Source: Acinetobacter radioresistens DSM 6976 = NBRC 102413 = CIP 103788
GTDB taxonomy: Bacteria > Pseudomonadota > Gammaproteobacteria > Pseudomonadales > Moraxellaceae
DNA: 64,000 nucleotides
Assembly (NCBI RefSeq): GCF_006757745.1
Contig: NZ_AP019740.1
Location: 2,232,001 to 2,296,000, forward strand
Direction of reading: 5' to 3'
Shown here: in pieces, positions 19,283 through 28,063 of the stretch
How positions within the stretch are numbered: position 1 is the stretch's first letter
Layout: the number at the start of each line of letters is the position of its first letter
Notes under the pieces: model-generated
Database searches by the model: none
What the model saw: the letters and a program-made list of their open reading frames with translations, nothing else
Told to the model about the DNA's origin: nothing
Position numbers and translations under genes: made by a program

Positions 19283-19285
19283 ATT

Positions 19286-19316
19286 GAAAGAGCCGCTTTG
19301 AAAGCGGCTTTTTTAG
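19286..19316. terminator. Bidirectional terminator after the helical protein and the siderophore receptor
   Basis: An AGCCGCTTT/AAAGCGGCT palindrome (19291-19309) is followed by T on the plus strand and preceded by A-rich sequence. It lies between convergent genes. Confidence 0.85.
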
Positions 19317-19321
19317 AGATT

Positions 19322-21529
19322 TTAGAATTCGTACTTCAAGCTTGCATAATATGCACGGCCAGGTTCGTTATAAGTCTGATTTACTGTATTGTCACGCAGT
19401 TTTTGCTCATCAAACAGGTTGCTAATACCAATCCGGCCACTGAAATTGTCATTAAATTTATAGCCTGTATTGATACCGGCCAGACCATAACTTTTAACAC
19501 TCTCAGTAATTATACCCTGTTTATCTTCAAGCGAAGTTTCTTTATATTGGCGCGGTTTTTGACGGCCATACTGGGTATAAACAAAATTTACATCCCATGC
19601 ATCAGTAATGTCGTAATTGAAAATAGAGTTAATTGTATAATTTGGCACCACCGAGAGAGGATTTCCTGTCTTTTTGTTTACCGAGTCAGTCATGTAAGTA
19701 AAGTTGTTAGTCCAGGTTACATTCCCCCAATCCAGACTGATACTTCCTTCAAGACCTTGAATAAGTGCTTTAGGAATATTAGTCCATTGCAATACATTAT
19801 AGGTTGTATCCCCAATAACTACCTGCTGCGTTACTTCATCTCCAGAAGTAATTTTGTCTTCATAATCATTACGGAACCATGCCAGGCTGGCATTTACAAT
19901 ATCTTTCTGAAATTCGAAACCAATCTCTTTATTGATTGAAGTTTCAGGTTTTAGATTGGCATTTCCTTGTAGTACACACTGACTCAGACCAATCGGACAG
20001 CCATTTCCTCTTGTACCCAGCAAATATCCTTCCGCATTTTGATAAAGGTTTGGTGCCTTATAGGCTTTGGCAATACCACCTTTTAAAGTGAAGTAATCAC
20101 CCAGTTTGTGGCTGAGGTTTAAACTTGGGCTCCAATTGGAACCTGACCGGTTATGGTCATCGAAACGTATACCGACCACCATATCTGTAGCATCAGTAAT
20201 TTTCATATTGTTTTCAAGATATCCAGAAGCTATGCGCGACTTCATCTTGCTACGGTCTCCCGTAGTTAAATTTTCACTATAAGAGCCATCACCCTGCTTG
20301 GTATTTTCCTGATCGCTAAAATCATCTTCAACCCATTCAGCACCTATCGTCAGGTTTTGCGGGACATACAGTTCAAAAGGGACGGTGACTTCTCCATTAA
20401 AACGCAATGTATCGAGGGTAGAAGTCACCCGGTCTTCCAGACTGTTAATACGGCCTTCACTTGCTCCTGCTGTTCCTTCGGGTAGTCGCTTGTTTTTGGT
20501 ACGGTCAAATTGAGCAATAAGCTTGCTATCACCCCAACTCCATTCTCCTTCATGAGTCAGAGCATAGTTATCGCGATACAACGTATTAGTTTCTTTACCA
20601 AATAATTGAGACAAGATGTCATTAGTAGTCGGGTCGAGATTACTGTTCTGTGAATCACCTGCATACAGGTTACCCTGCCGTCCCGAACCTATATCAAAAA
20701 ACAAATGTTGATGATCAGTCATTTTCCAGGCCAAGCGGGCATTAATATCTTTATTTTCTACCCCTTCACGACCTGCGGCACGATAACCGTTTGACCCCAC
20801 CACAGGATTGATGTCTGGCGCATCATTATCAGTTTTATTATAATTTCCATAAATTCGATAAGACAGAATATCCTGAATAATCGGTCCACTCAAATTGACA
20901 CTTATACGATTAGTATCACCTTCTTTACTATTTTCTGGCTGGTTGGTATAAGTTTCAATAGAACCATGTAATTGATTGGTCACTTTTTTAGTTTTAATAT
21001 TGACCACGCCTCCCATAGCGCCAGAACCGTAACGGGCAGCAGCAGGACCTCGCAATACTTCTATTGACTCGATTGCATTGACTGGTACCCAGTTAGAATC
21101 ACCTCGCGTATCACGTTCACCTCGCCAGCCATAACGTACAGAATTACGTGAATTTACCGGCTTGCCATCGATCAGAATTAAGGTGTTTTCAGGACCCATT
21201 CCGCGAATATCGATCTGACGGTTATTGCCACGTTGGCCAGTAGCACTGTTACCGGTTAAGTTTACACCTGGCATACGACGTACATATTCCGAGATATCAT
21301 TGGTTACGGGTAACTTATCTAAATCTTCTTCTGTAATGATAGAAACGCCCAAAGACTGTTTTACCTGCTCTTCTGCGGTAAGAACCATAGTTTCTAATTT
21401 GACAGCATCCTGTGGCTGGCTCTCATTTTCCTGCTGCTGAGCCTTGTCTGTTTCAGCTGCATTGGCTACAGATAACATAGCTGAGAGAATCGAAACGGTA
21501 AGTACAGACTTCATCATACGGTTAGACAT
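19322..21529 (-). CDS. TonB-dependent catecholate siderophore receptor (FepA/PirA-like)
   Basis: This outer-membrane gated channel imports ferric siderophores using TonB energy. I start at the ATG at 21529 behind a G-rich ribosome-binding site, rather than the upstream TTG. The 735-residue protein has a signal peptide (cleaved near ANAA), a TonB box-like stretch (LETMVLTAEEQ), and a plug domain with RGMGPENTLILIDG and VLRGPAAARYGSGAMGG. A long 22-strand barrel ends in the expected C-terminal Phe (SLKYEF). The plug segment SVRYGWRGERDTRGDSNWVP is characteristic of the enterobactin-receptor group FepA/PfeA/PirA. A Fur box precedes it. It is monocistronic, and no siderophore synthesis genes are nearby. 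Confidence 0.92.
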   Translation of the reverse strand: MSNRMMKSVLTVSILSAMLSVANAAETDKAQQQENESQPQDAVKLETMVLTAEEQVKQSLGVSIITEEDLDKLPVTNDISEYVRRMPGVNLTGNSATGQRGNNRQIDIRGMGPENTLILIDGKPVNSRNSVRYGWRGERDTRGDSNWVPVNAIESIEVLRGPAAARYGSGAMGGVVNIKTKKVTNQLHGSIETYTNQPENSKEGDTNRISVNLSGPIIQDILSYRIYGNYNKTDNDAPDINPVVGSNGYRAAGREGVENKDINARLAWKMTDHQHLFFDIGSGRQGNLYAGDSQNSNLDPTTNDILSQLFGKETNTLYRDNYALTHEGEWSWGDSKLIAQFDRTKNKRLPEGTAGASEGRINSLEDRVTSTLDTLRFNGEVTVPFELYVPQNLTIGAEWVEDDFSDQENTKQGDGSYSENLTTGDRSKMKSRIASGYLENNMKITDATDMVVGIRFDDHNRSGSNWSPSLNLSHKLGDYFTLKGGIAKAYKAPNLYQNAEGYLLGTRGNGCPIGLSQCVLQGNANLKPETSINKEIGFEFQKDIVNASLAWFRNDYEDKITSGDEVTQQVVIGDTTYNVLQWTNIPKALIQGLEGSISLDWGNVTWTNNFTYMTDSVNKKTGNPLSVVPNYTINSIFNYDITDAWDVNFVYTQYGRQKPRQYKETSLEDKQGIITESVKSYGLAGINTGYKFNDNFSGRIGISNLFDEQKLRDNTVNQTYNEPGRAYYASLKYEF

Positions 21530-21611
21530 TACTGCCCCCAAATTACGGATTTATGGAGAAAAATGAAATTTAATGTTGCGCAGTGTAACAAAAAACTTTT
21601 AAATTAGGAAT

Positions 21612-21630
21612 GATATTGATAACAATTCTC
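21612..21630 (-). promoter_or_regulatory. Fur box upstream of the siderophore receptor
   Basis: The 19-mer at this position matches the Fur consensus GATAATGATAATCATTATC at 15 of 19 bases when read on the plus strand. It lies about 83 bp upstream of the receptor start. Iron-responsive repression is the expected outcome. Confidence 0.7.
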
Positions 21631-21654
21631 ATTATTTATATTTTCTTATGGTTA

Positions 21655-21680
21655 TAAAAAAACCTCCCGAAGGAGGTTTC
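21655..21680 (-). terminator. Rho-independent terminator of nfuA
   Basis: An AAACCTCC/GGAGGTTT stem with a 4-nt loop is followed on the minus strand by seven T, about 30 nt past the nfuA stop. Confidence 0.88.
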
Positions 21681-21708
21681 TAGATACATATCTGACCTAA
21701 AGTAAAAC

Positions 21709-22347
21709 TTACTTAAAGTAAGCGCCTTCCGCCTGACTATGGTCAGTCTGGTCGACTACGCGTGACAACTCGGGAATATGCTGTTTCAATGTGGTTTCTA
21801 CTCCCTGTTTTAGGGTTACGTCAATTGCTGAACAGCCCTGGCAGCCTCCACCGAATTTAAGTACAGCTGTTAGGCCATGTTCTTCATCTTCTACCACTTC
21901 CACCAAGGCACAGTTACCGCCATGTCCTGCCAGTCCCGGATTAATCTCTGACTGGAGTACATAGGTAATACGCTCTTCGATTGACGCATCTGGACCGACA
22001 CGTGGTACTTTAGAGTTTGGAGCACGGAATGTCAGCTGCCCGCCGAAACGGTCTTTATTGTAGTCAATAACCGCATCACGTAGATATGGAATAGACGGGG
22101 CATCGATAAATGCGGAAAAATCTGGATAATCCTGTTTGTAGTCAGTAGGAATAATCTCTTCCGGAGCACTATACGCCATACAGCATTCAGCACGTGGTGT
22201 TCCCGGATTTTCTACAAAAATACGAACACCAATTCCCGGAGTATTCTGCTTTTCTAGCAAATCATGCAAATACTCTTGTGCATTTGGAGTAATTAACAGG
22301 TTCGGGATCTCTTCTGCTACTGCAGTGCTGTTGGTCTCAGTCGACAT
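21709..22347 (-). CDS. nfuA: Iron-sulfur cluster carrier protein NfuA
   Basis: It carries and delivers [4Fe-4S] clusters to target enzymes, especially under iron or oxidative stress. The 212-residue two-domain layout is standard. An N-terminal A-type-like domain (about 15-110) is degenerate in its cysteines. A C-terminal Nfu domain has the cluster-binding CxxC in [11 protein letters not shown] near residue 173. It has its own terminator and lies next to a Fur-box-controlled receptor, though in a separate transcription unit. Confidence 0.96.
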   Translation of the reverse strand: MSTETNSTAVAEEIPNLLITPNAQEYLHDLLEKQNTPGIGVRIFVENPGTPRAECCMAYSAPEEIIPTDYKQDYPDFSAFIDAPSIPYLRDAVIDYNKDRFGGQLTFRAPNSKVPRVGPDASIEERITYVLQSEINPGLAGHGGNCALVEVVEDEEHGLTAVLKFGGGCQGCSAIDVTLKQGVETTLKQHIPELSRVVDQTDHSQAEGAYFK

Positions 22348-22505
22348 AACAATTATTCCTCAAGCTATTGCAAGTATTTTAACTGAAGATGCGGGGGATT
22401 TCGAAAAAATCAACTAAAATTGTCGGAATTATTATGAAACTCCCATCCACGATCTGTTTTAATGGCATGATGACTTTAAACAGATCCAAATGAATACGAG
22501 ATTTT

Positions 22506-23126
22506 ATGCTAGGTCTACCTTTTAATCATACCGTTACCCTGATTATTATCACAGTGATCGTTTCACTGCTGGCATTTTCCAATCAGGCCCTGATGAATCG
22601 CCTGATTTTCTGGCCACCAGCCATGCAGAAAGGTCAGTATGACCGTTTTATTACTCATGGTTTTGTGCATGCAGATGGCGCTCATCTGCTGTTCAATATG
22701 ATTACCCTGTTTTTCTTTGGCAGTATTATTGAAAGCTTTTATCGACAGTACTTTTATGATCTGGGCTTTGTTCTGTTTTATCTGGGTGGATTAATCATTG
22801 CAATTCTGCCAAGTTACCTTAAACATAAAAATGATAGCCGTTGGGCCAGCTTAGGCGCATCCGGCGCAGTTTCTGCTGTTTTGTTTGCATACATCCTGTT
22901 TGAGCCCTGGAAACTGATTTTTGTATTTTTTATTCCGGTACCCGCTATTATTTTTGCAGTTTTATATATAGCGTACAGTATCTGGTCCGGTAAGCGAGGT
23001 AACAGTAATATTAACCATAGTGCTCACTTATGGGGTGCTGCTTACGGGGTGATAATGACTGTTATTCTTGAGCCACGCCTGATTCCACACTTTTTGAACA
23101 AACTATCACAACTGCCTTCTTTTTAA
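22506..23126 (+). CDS. Second rhomboid-family intramembrane protease
   Basis: This 206-residue six-helix rhomboid has Ser119 in LGASGAVSA and His174 in HSAHLWGA, with HLLFN at 60-64. It is the minimal bacterial rhomboid plan, unlike the longer copy at 11558-12364. Substrate unknown. A hairpin of about 12 bp follows at 23166-23204. It is divergent from nfuA. Confidence 0.88.
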   Translation: MLGLPFNHTVTLIIITVIVSLLAFSNQALMNRLIFWPPAMQKGQYDRFITHGFVHADGAHLLFNMITLFFFGSIIESFYRQYFYDLGFVLFYLGGLIIAILPSYLKHKNDSRWASLGASGAVSAVLFAYILFEPWKLIFVFFIPVPAIIFAVLYIAYSIWSGKRGNSNINHSAHLWGAAYGVIMTVILEPRLIPHFLNKLSQLPSF

Positions 23127-23165
23127 TAATCTGAATGTAGTAATCAATTAAATTTCTTCTTAAAA

Positions 23166-23204
23166 AAATTGCTTAGTATAGTGACAATTGTTCTAAGCAA
23201 TTTT
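23166..23204 (+). terminator. Probable terminator of the second rhomboid gene
   Basis: A 10-12 bp stem built on ATTGCTTAG and its complement CTAAGCAAT encloses a 15-nt loop and ends in a T-rich tract. The large loop makes it less certain than other terminators here. Confidence 0.55.
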
Positions 23205-23292
23205 CTTACTTACTAAAGCAAAATTTATTCATTTTTCAACGAGTGGCTTTGTCTTAGGCTTGGCAGCAAGCTTATTGCCACTTGATTAGATT

Positions 23293-24954
23293 ATGAAAAA
23301 AATTAAACTATTTTTTACCCTTACCAGTTTGGCACTCAGTTTTTCTCTGTCTGGCTGTAATGATGATAAAAACGAAGACAATAAACAGAATAAAATACAG
23401 CAGCCTAATATATTGTTTATTATGGCAGATGACTTAGGCTATTCAGATCTGGGAGCATTTGGCAGTGAAATACATACGCCTAATCTGGATGCATTAGCGC
23501 AAGCGGGTAAAATTCTTACCGATTATCATACAGCCGCAACCTGCTCTCCTACCCGTTCCCAATTGATTTCAGGTACAGATCATCATCTGGCCGGAATTGG
23601 TGCAATGGCAGAACTCACTCCTGCCCATTTAAAAGGTCAACCAGGTTATGAGGGCTATCTGAACGAGCGATCTTTATCAATTGCAGAAGTCTTGCGTGAT
23701 CATGGTTACCGTACTTATATCAGTGGAAAATGGCATTTAGGCTTGACGCCTGAGAGTAATGCTCATGTCAAAGGATTTGACCGCTCTTTCACCTTGCTTC
23801 AGGGCTTGGATTTACATTTTAAAGACGCACCTGCTGCATTTAAACGCACAGCGACTTATACAGAAGACGGGAAAATTATTTCTATCGCAGATTTACCTGA
23901 TGACTTTTTTTCAACAAATTATTTTACTGATAAATTACTGGAATATCTGGAAAGTGGCAAAAATAGTGGCAAACCTTTCTTTGCTTATGCAGCTTACACC
24001 GCACCCCACTGGCCCATACAGGCGCCTGAAGCTTATAGCAATAAATATAAAGGCGTTTATGATGCAGGATATGGGGTCATCCGCGAAAACCGGATTAAAC
24101 GCCAGAAACAGCTCGGTATTATTCCTCCTGACTTTCAGTCAGCCACACCGTTGGCAACTGATAAATTAGGTTATGGCCAATGGACTGAACTGAGTCCAGA
24201 ACAAAGAGCTATAGAAGCCCGTAAAATGGAAGTTTATGCGGGTATGGTAGAAAACCTGGATGCTAATATTGGCAAAATTATCCAGTACTTAAAAGCTAAC
24301 CGTCTTTATGATAACACCCTTATCTTTTTTGTTTCTGATAATGGTGCAGAAGGTACTATTCGCGGAGTAAGCGATCCGAGTTTCGATGCTTCTCTGAATG
24401 CTGTTGGTACAGCACAGTCCTATCATTATATTGGTCCACGTTGGGCAGAGGTCAGTGCTGCTCCTTTTCATCTATGGAAAGAAACCGCTGGTGAAGGCGC
24501 AACTATTGCACCTGCAATAATAAAAGTCCCTAATGTATTATCAGATTCACAAAAATATCATGGGTTTACTTCAGTACTTGATGTACTGCCTACTGTACTG
24601 GATTTCGCCAGCATTCCTGTACCGCAAAGTGAATATAAGGGAAGAAAAATTAACACACCAAATGGCTATTCATGGAAAGCACTCCTACAAAATAAAGCTG
24701 CCTCGGTTCGCCCTGCCGATTTCATATTCGGGGATGAATTACATGGCAACAAATATCTACGTTCAGGTGAATGGAAAATAGCCTTGCAGGCGAAACCTGA
24801 ACTTGGTACAGGCCAGTGGGAACTTTATAATCTGAAAAATGACCGCGGCGAAAATCAGAATCTTGCCGAGCAGTATCCCGATCAGGTTCAAAAGCTGAGT
24901 CAACTTTATCAGCAGTATGTACAGCAGCATGGTGTACTGGAATACCGCAAATGA
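23293..24954 (+). CDS. Lipoprotein arylsulfatase (cysteine-type sulfatase)
   Basis: It hydrolyses organic sulfate esters and releases sulfate, here on the periplasmic side of a membrane. The N-terminus is a lipoprotein signal with lipobox SLSGC and lipidated Cys22. The metal ligands Asp46/Asp47 lie in MADDLGY. The sulfatase signature Cys84-Ser-Pro-Thr-Arg88 is the Cys type, whose cysteine must be oxidised to formylglycine. The C-terminal motif SGEWKIA and the total of 553 residues fit type I arylsulfatases. The stop overlaps the next start as ATGA, coupling it to a formylglycine-generating-type protein. Natural substrate unknown. Confidence 0.92.
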   Translation: MKKIKLFFTLTSLALSFSLSGCNDDKNEDNKQNKIQQPNILFIMADDLGYSDLGAFGSEIHTPNLDALAQAGKILTDYHTAATCSPTRSQLISGTDHHLAGIGAMAELTPAHLKGQPGYEGYLNERSLSIAEVLRDHGYRTYISGKWHLGLTPESNAHVKGFDRSFTLLQGLDLHFKDAPAAFKRTATYTEDGKIISIADLPDDFFSTNYFTDKLLEYLESGKNSGKPFFAYAAYTAPHWPIQAPEAYSNKYKGVYDAGYGVIRENRIKRQKQLGIIPPDFQSATPLATDKLGYGQWTELSPEQRAIEARKMEVYAGMVENLDANIGKIIQYLKANRLYDNTLIFFVSDNGAEGTIRGVSDPSFDASLNAVGTAQSYHYIGPRWAEVSAAPFHLWKETAGEGATIAPAIIKVPNVLSDSQKYHGFTSVLDVLPTVLDFASIPVPQSEYKGRKINTPNGYSWKALLQNKAASVRPADFIFGDELHGNKYLRSGEWKIALQAKPELGTGQWELYNLKNDRGENQNLAEQYPDQVQKLSQLYQQYVQQHGVLEYRK

Positions 24955-25934
24955 AATTAGCGTTAAGATTAGGGCTGTGCAGTCTACTTTTTGCAGGCTG
25001 CCATAACACCGAACAAAGTAGCCTCCCCACAAATAAAAAAAATTTAAATCTGGGAAATATAACATACTGTCAGTCATATTCTGGACTGCCTTCAGGCTGG
25101 TTAGAACAGGCACATGCCGGGATGTTATATATTCCTGAAGGCGAGGTGAAATTAGGATCAGAACTGGCTTATCCAGATGAGATCAATTTTGGGGCTCAAA
25201 AAAGGAAAGTGAAAGGATTCTGGATTGATCAGACTGAAGTGACTGTGGCTCAGTTTGCAAGTTTTATAGCAGCTACACACTATATTACCGATGCCGAAAA
25301 ACAGAACGAAGCTGCCGTATTTGAAGCAGATGAGCAGTCACCACAACAGTGGTGGAAACTTAAATCAGGTTATAACTGGCGCTTGCCTGAAGGGCCAGAG
25401 GGTCCACCTGCCCGCGCTAACGAAGCAGTACGGTATATTACCAAAAACGATGCTGAACATTACGCGCTCTGGCTCGGCCATGATTTACCTTCTGAAGTTG
25501 AATGGGAATACGCAGCCAAAGGTAATGACGAGACAGATGTGCCCTTAAAACATGAACCGCGTAATCATCAGCACCGGCCTGATGCAAATTACTGGCAAGG
25601 TGATTTTCCCTTTCAGAATACTCAAGAAGACCATTTTAAAGGTATAGCCCCTGTGGGCTGTTTCAGCCCGAATGCCTTTGGGCTTTATGATATGATTGGT
25701 AACGTATGGGAATGGACCAGTTCCGTATATACCGGTGCTCATGATGAGCATATGGGAAATTATTCAGCGTTAAGAACTTCGCAGCATATCCCACAATCCT
25801 TTGTGATTAAGGGGGGCTCCTTTCTTTGTGCCAGTCAATACTGTGCCCGTTATAGAAAAAGTAGCCGTCATCCACAAGAATTTAACCTTGCTACGACTCA
25901 TACCGGGTTTCGTACTATTGACCGTAGTAAATAA
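24951..25934 (+). CDS. Lipoprotein formylglycine-generating enzyme (SUMF1 family)
   Basis: This FGE-sulfatase domain protein should convert the sulfatase active-site cysteine to formylglycine. The domain fills about residues 55-325 of 327. The two catalytic cysteines of true FGEs are kept as Cys293 and Cys298 in FLCASQYCARYR, aligning with human Cys336/Cys341. The N-terminus has a lipobox, LFAGC with Cys17, so the protein appears anchored outside the cytoplasm like its partner. It overlaps the sulfatase by 4 bp (ATGA). The usual PV.HV segment is replaced by EAVRYITKNDAEHYA, a small deviation. Many SUMF1-domain proteins lack the cysteines, and this one does not. Confidence 0.9.
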   Translation: MKLALRLGLCSLLFAGCHNTEQSSLPTNKKNLNLGNITYCQSYSGLPSGWLEQAHAGMLYIPEGEVKLGSELAYPDEINFGAQKRKVKGFWIDQTEVTVAQFASFIAATHYITDAEKQNEAAVFEADEQSPQQWWKLKSGYNWRLPEGPEGPPARANEAVRYITKNDAEHYALWLGHDLPSEVEWEYAAKGNDETDVPLKHEPRNHQHRPDANYWQGDFPFQNTQEDHFKGIAPVGCFSPNAFGLYDMIGNVWEWTSSVYTGAHDEHMGNYSALRTSQHIPQSFVIKGGSFLCASQYCARYRKSSRHPQEFNLATTHTGFRTIDRSK

Positions 25935-26429
25935 CTACATTCACTGGCTCATTTTACAAAGAAAAAACTGAACAGAGTAAAGACCATATATTGTTTTATA
26001 AACTTTAATTCATGGCTTGAGCCACAAGATCATAAAGCAACCATCATAGTAAATATTTAAAAATAAATATAATAAAAACAAAAACCAAGATTGAGTCATA
26101 AAAGAAGTTTTATTATTTTTCGGTAAACTGCTGAATAGGTTTAAATAGCTGTAGCTCATACTGAACAAGCAAGTATTATGCTTGAACCAGCGTGGCTTTT
26201 ATTATTATCCAAACGATTTCTAGTCATCAAAACAGATCAGACAAATTCACGGTTGATCTATTTATAGAGAAAAGCATTCTACTGGTAGACGGTTTTACTC
26301 TCTTTACTCACCAAATGAGTTTTCTTATTTTCTTGCAATTTTGTCACATAATGCCACCCCTTAATCTAATCTGGCATAGATAATGTATACAACTGTATAT
26401 TAAATCAATGATCCGAAGAGATATTTTGC
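25935..26429. other. Intergenic region after the sulfatase operon
   Basis: This is a 495-bp AT-rich gap. I see no clear terminator after the FGE gene and no convincing gene. A short frame at 26192-26383 has neither ribosome-binding site nor recognisable protein features. The promoter for the next gene should lie in the last 100 bp. Confidence 0.5.
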
Positions 26430-27986
26430 ATGTCTAACCCACTTGAAGGTTTACAATTTCCCGTACAGGAAGGCTCTAACAAGCCAAGTACGACCCGTAC
26501 CGGTAAAGAAATTATTGCTGAAGCATTATCACTGGTCGATTCCGACAGCTCACAGCAGGCATCTAAAGAAAAAAATTGGCGCAAGACATATCCAAAATAT
26601 TTTAAAGCGCTGGTGTATCAGGGTATCCGGCAGGTTAATCATCCGATTACTATTGCCAAGCAAGGTTTACATAAGGCACATCATAGCTTTGTATTTTACC
26701 GTGCAGGTGAATCCTGTTTACTCAAGGATGTGATGCAGATTCCTGTAGAAAAAAAACTTTATACAGTCAAGTTCCAAGGCAAGAGCGATAACACTCCTGA
26801 ATGGTATGTGCCTTATCACGGCCAGAAACTTCAGGGCCAGAGTTTGCTCAGCCAGATAGAAAAATGGCTGGCAGCTGGCATCATTGAGGCAAGTCATGCT
26901 GAAGCTTTGCAGCAGGCTGTGGCACATCCGGAATGGTTTGACCTGTCTGACCGGACACTGGTTTTGCTTGGTGCAGGTTCTGAAGCCGGCCCATTAACCT
27001 GGCTGGCCAAATGGAAAGCCAATATTGTTGCTATTGACTTGCCGCGGGCTCAGGTATGGGAAAGAATTTTAAATATTATTGAAGCAGGAAATGCCACGCT
27101 TATCGCACCCAGCGATCAGCCTTTTCCCGAACAGGCCAGTATTTCCGAGCTAAAAGAGCATCTGGGAGCCAATCTGTTGACCCAGTTACCAGAGATTGGC
27201 CAGTGGCTGGTGACCTTTAAGCAGCAACTGGATTTGGCAGCTATCGCCTATCTGGATGGTGAAAAACATGTACGGGTTTCTATGGCAATGGATGCCATCA
27301 TGCAATATGTCAGCCAGCATAAACCGGATACCAGCCTGATGTTTATGTGTACTCCGACCGATGTATATGCGGTGCCGGAAGAAGTTGCTCAAGCTGCATC
27401 TGACAAGTTCAAACACCGCTCGCAGTTACAAAAGCTTCTAACTAAGGGTATTTCAACCGCTTCTTTGAAACATTTTTTCCAGAAGAACCAGCAAATACTT
27501 GTAAAGTCAGATAATGGTAAACATTACGGCATTACTGACTGTCTGGTCTTGGAACAAGGCCCGAATTATGCACTAGCCAAGCGCCTACAACAATGGCGCG
27601 CTGTACTCGCACGCCATCAGGGTCAACAGGTCAGTATTAATATTGCCCCGTCAACCACGACGCATTCTGTCACCAAGAATCCATTACTAAAGGCTGCCTT
27701 TACTGGCGCCAGCTTATTTGATGTAGAAGCATTTGCACCTGAAACTACCAATGCCATCATGGCAGCCCTATGGATCCACGATCTGCGCAATCCTGATTCA
27801 GCTGCACATCCAGACACTGCACTAGAACATCCTTTAGAGCTGATGATGGAAGGTGCTAACCATGGCGGTCTGTGGCGTGTCGCTTATCTGGCACGAACTG
27901 CACTACCTTTTGCTGCCTTATATGGCCTGGCTTCAGATAAACTGCCAGTAGAAAAACTTCTTTCAAAATTCAAAAAGAAAAGCTGA
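26430..27986 (+). CDS. Unknown 518-residue Rossmann-like protein
   Basis: I do not recognise the family. The protein has no signal peptide or obvious membrane helix. A glycine-rich loop LVLLGAGSEAGPLTWLAKW followed about 10 residues later by IVAIDLPR (about residues 182-211) looks like a Rossmann nucleotide- or SAM-binding turn with an acidic residue after the second strand. Conserved-looking segments near the C-terminus are HPLELMMEGANHGGLWRVAYLART and the LLKAAFTGASLFD stretch. It is a stand-alone gene with a strong terminator, between the sulfatase operon and a convergent phosphate transporter. A dehydrogenase or methyltransferase-like enzyme is possible but unproven. Confidence 0.75.
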   Translation: MSNPLEGLQFPVQEGSNKPSTTRTGKEIIAEALSLVDSDSSQQASKEKNWRKTYPKYFKALVYQGIRQVNHPITIAKQGLHKAHHSFVFYRAGESCLLKDVMQIPVEKKLYTVKFQGKSDNTPEWYVPYHGQKLQGQSLLSQIEKWLAAGIIEASHAEALQQAVAHPEWFDLSDRTLVLLGAGSEAGPLTWLAKWKANIVAIDLPRAQVWERILNIIEAGNATLIAPSDQPFPEQASISELKEHLGANLLTQLPEIGQWLVTFKQQLDLAAIAYLDGEKHVRVSMAMDAIMQYVSQHKPDTSLMFMCTPTDVYAVPEEVAQAASDKFKHRSQLQKLLTKGISTASLKHFFQKNQQILVKSDNGKHYGITDCLVLEQGPNYALAKRLQQWRAVLARHQGQQVSINIAPSTTTHSVTKNPLLKAAFTGASLFDVEAFAPETTNAIMAALWIHDLRNPDSAAHPDTALEHPLELMMEGANHGGLWRVAYLARTALPFAALYGLASDKLPVEKLLSKFKKKS

Positions 27987-28016
27987 AGCTTTTTCTGAAC
28001 AAACAATAGCAGATAC

Positions 28017-28049
28017 AAAAAAAAGCTTTGCCGAGGCAAAGCTTTTTTT
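28017..28049. terminator. Bidirectional terminator between the unknown protein and pit
   Basis: A long stem, AAAGCTTTGCC/GGCAAAGCTTT, with a GA loop tip and A/T runs on both sides lies between convergent genes. Confidence 0.9.
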
Positions 28050-28063
28050 AATGTCTATTTTAA

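Noticed and set aside
26192..26383. Small gene of 63 codons
   Set aside because: No ribosome-binding site, no recognisable features, and an AT-rich hydrophobic composition typical of chance frames.
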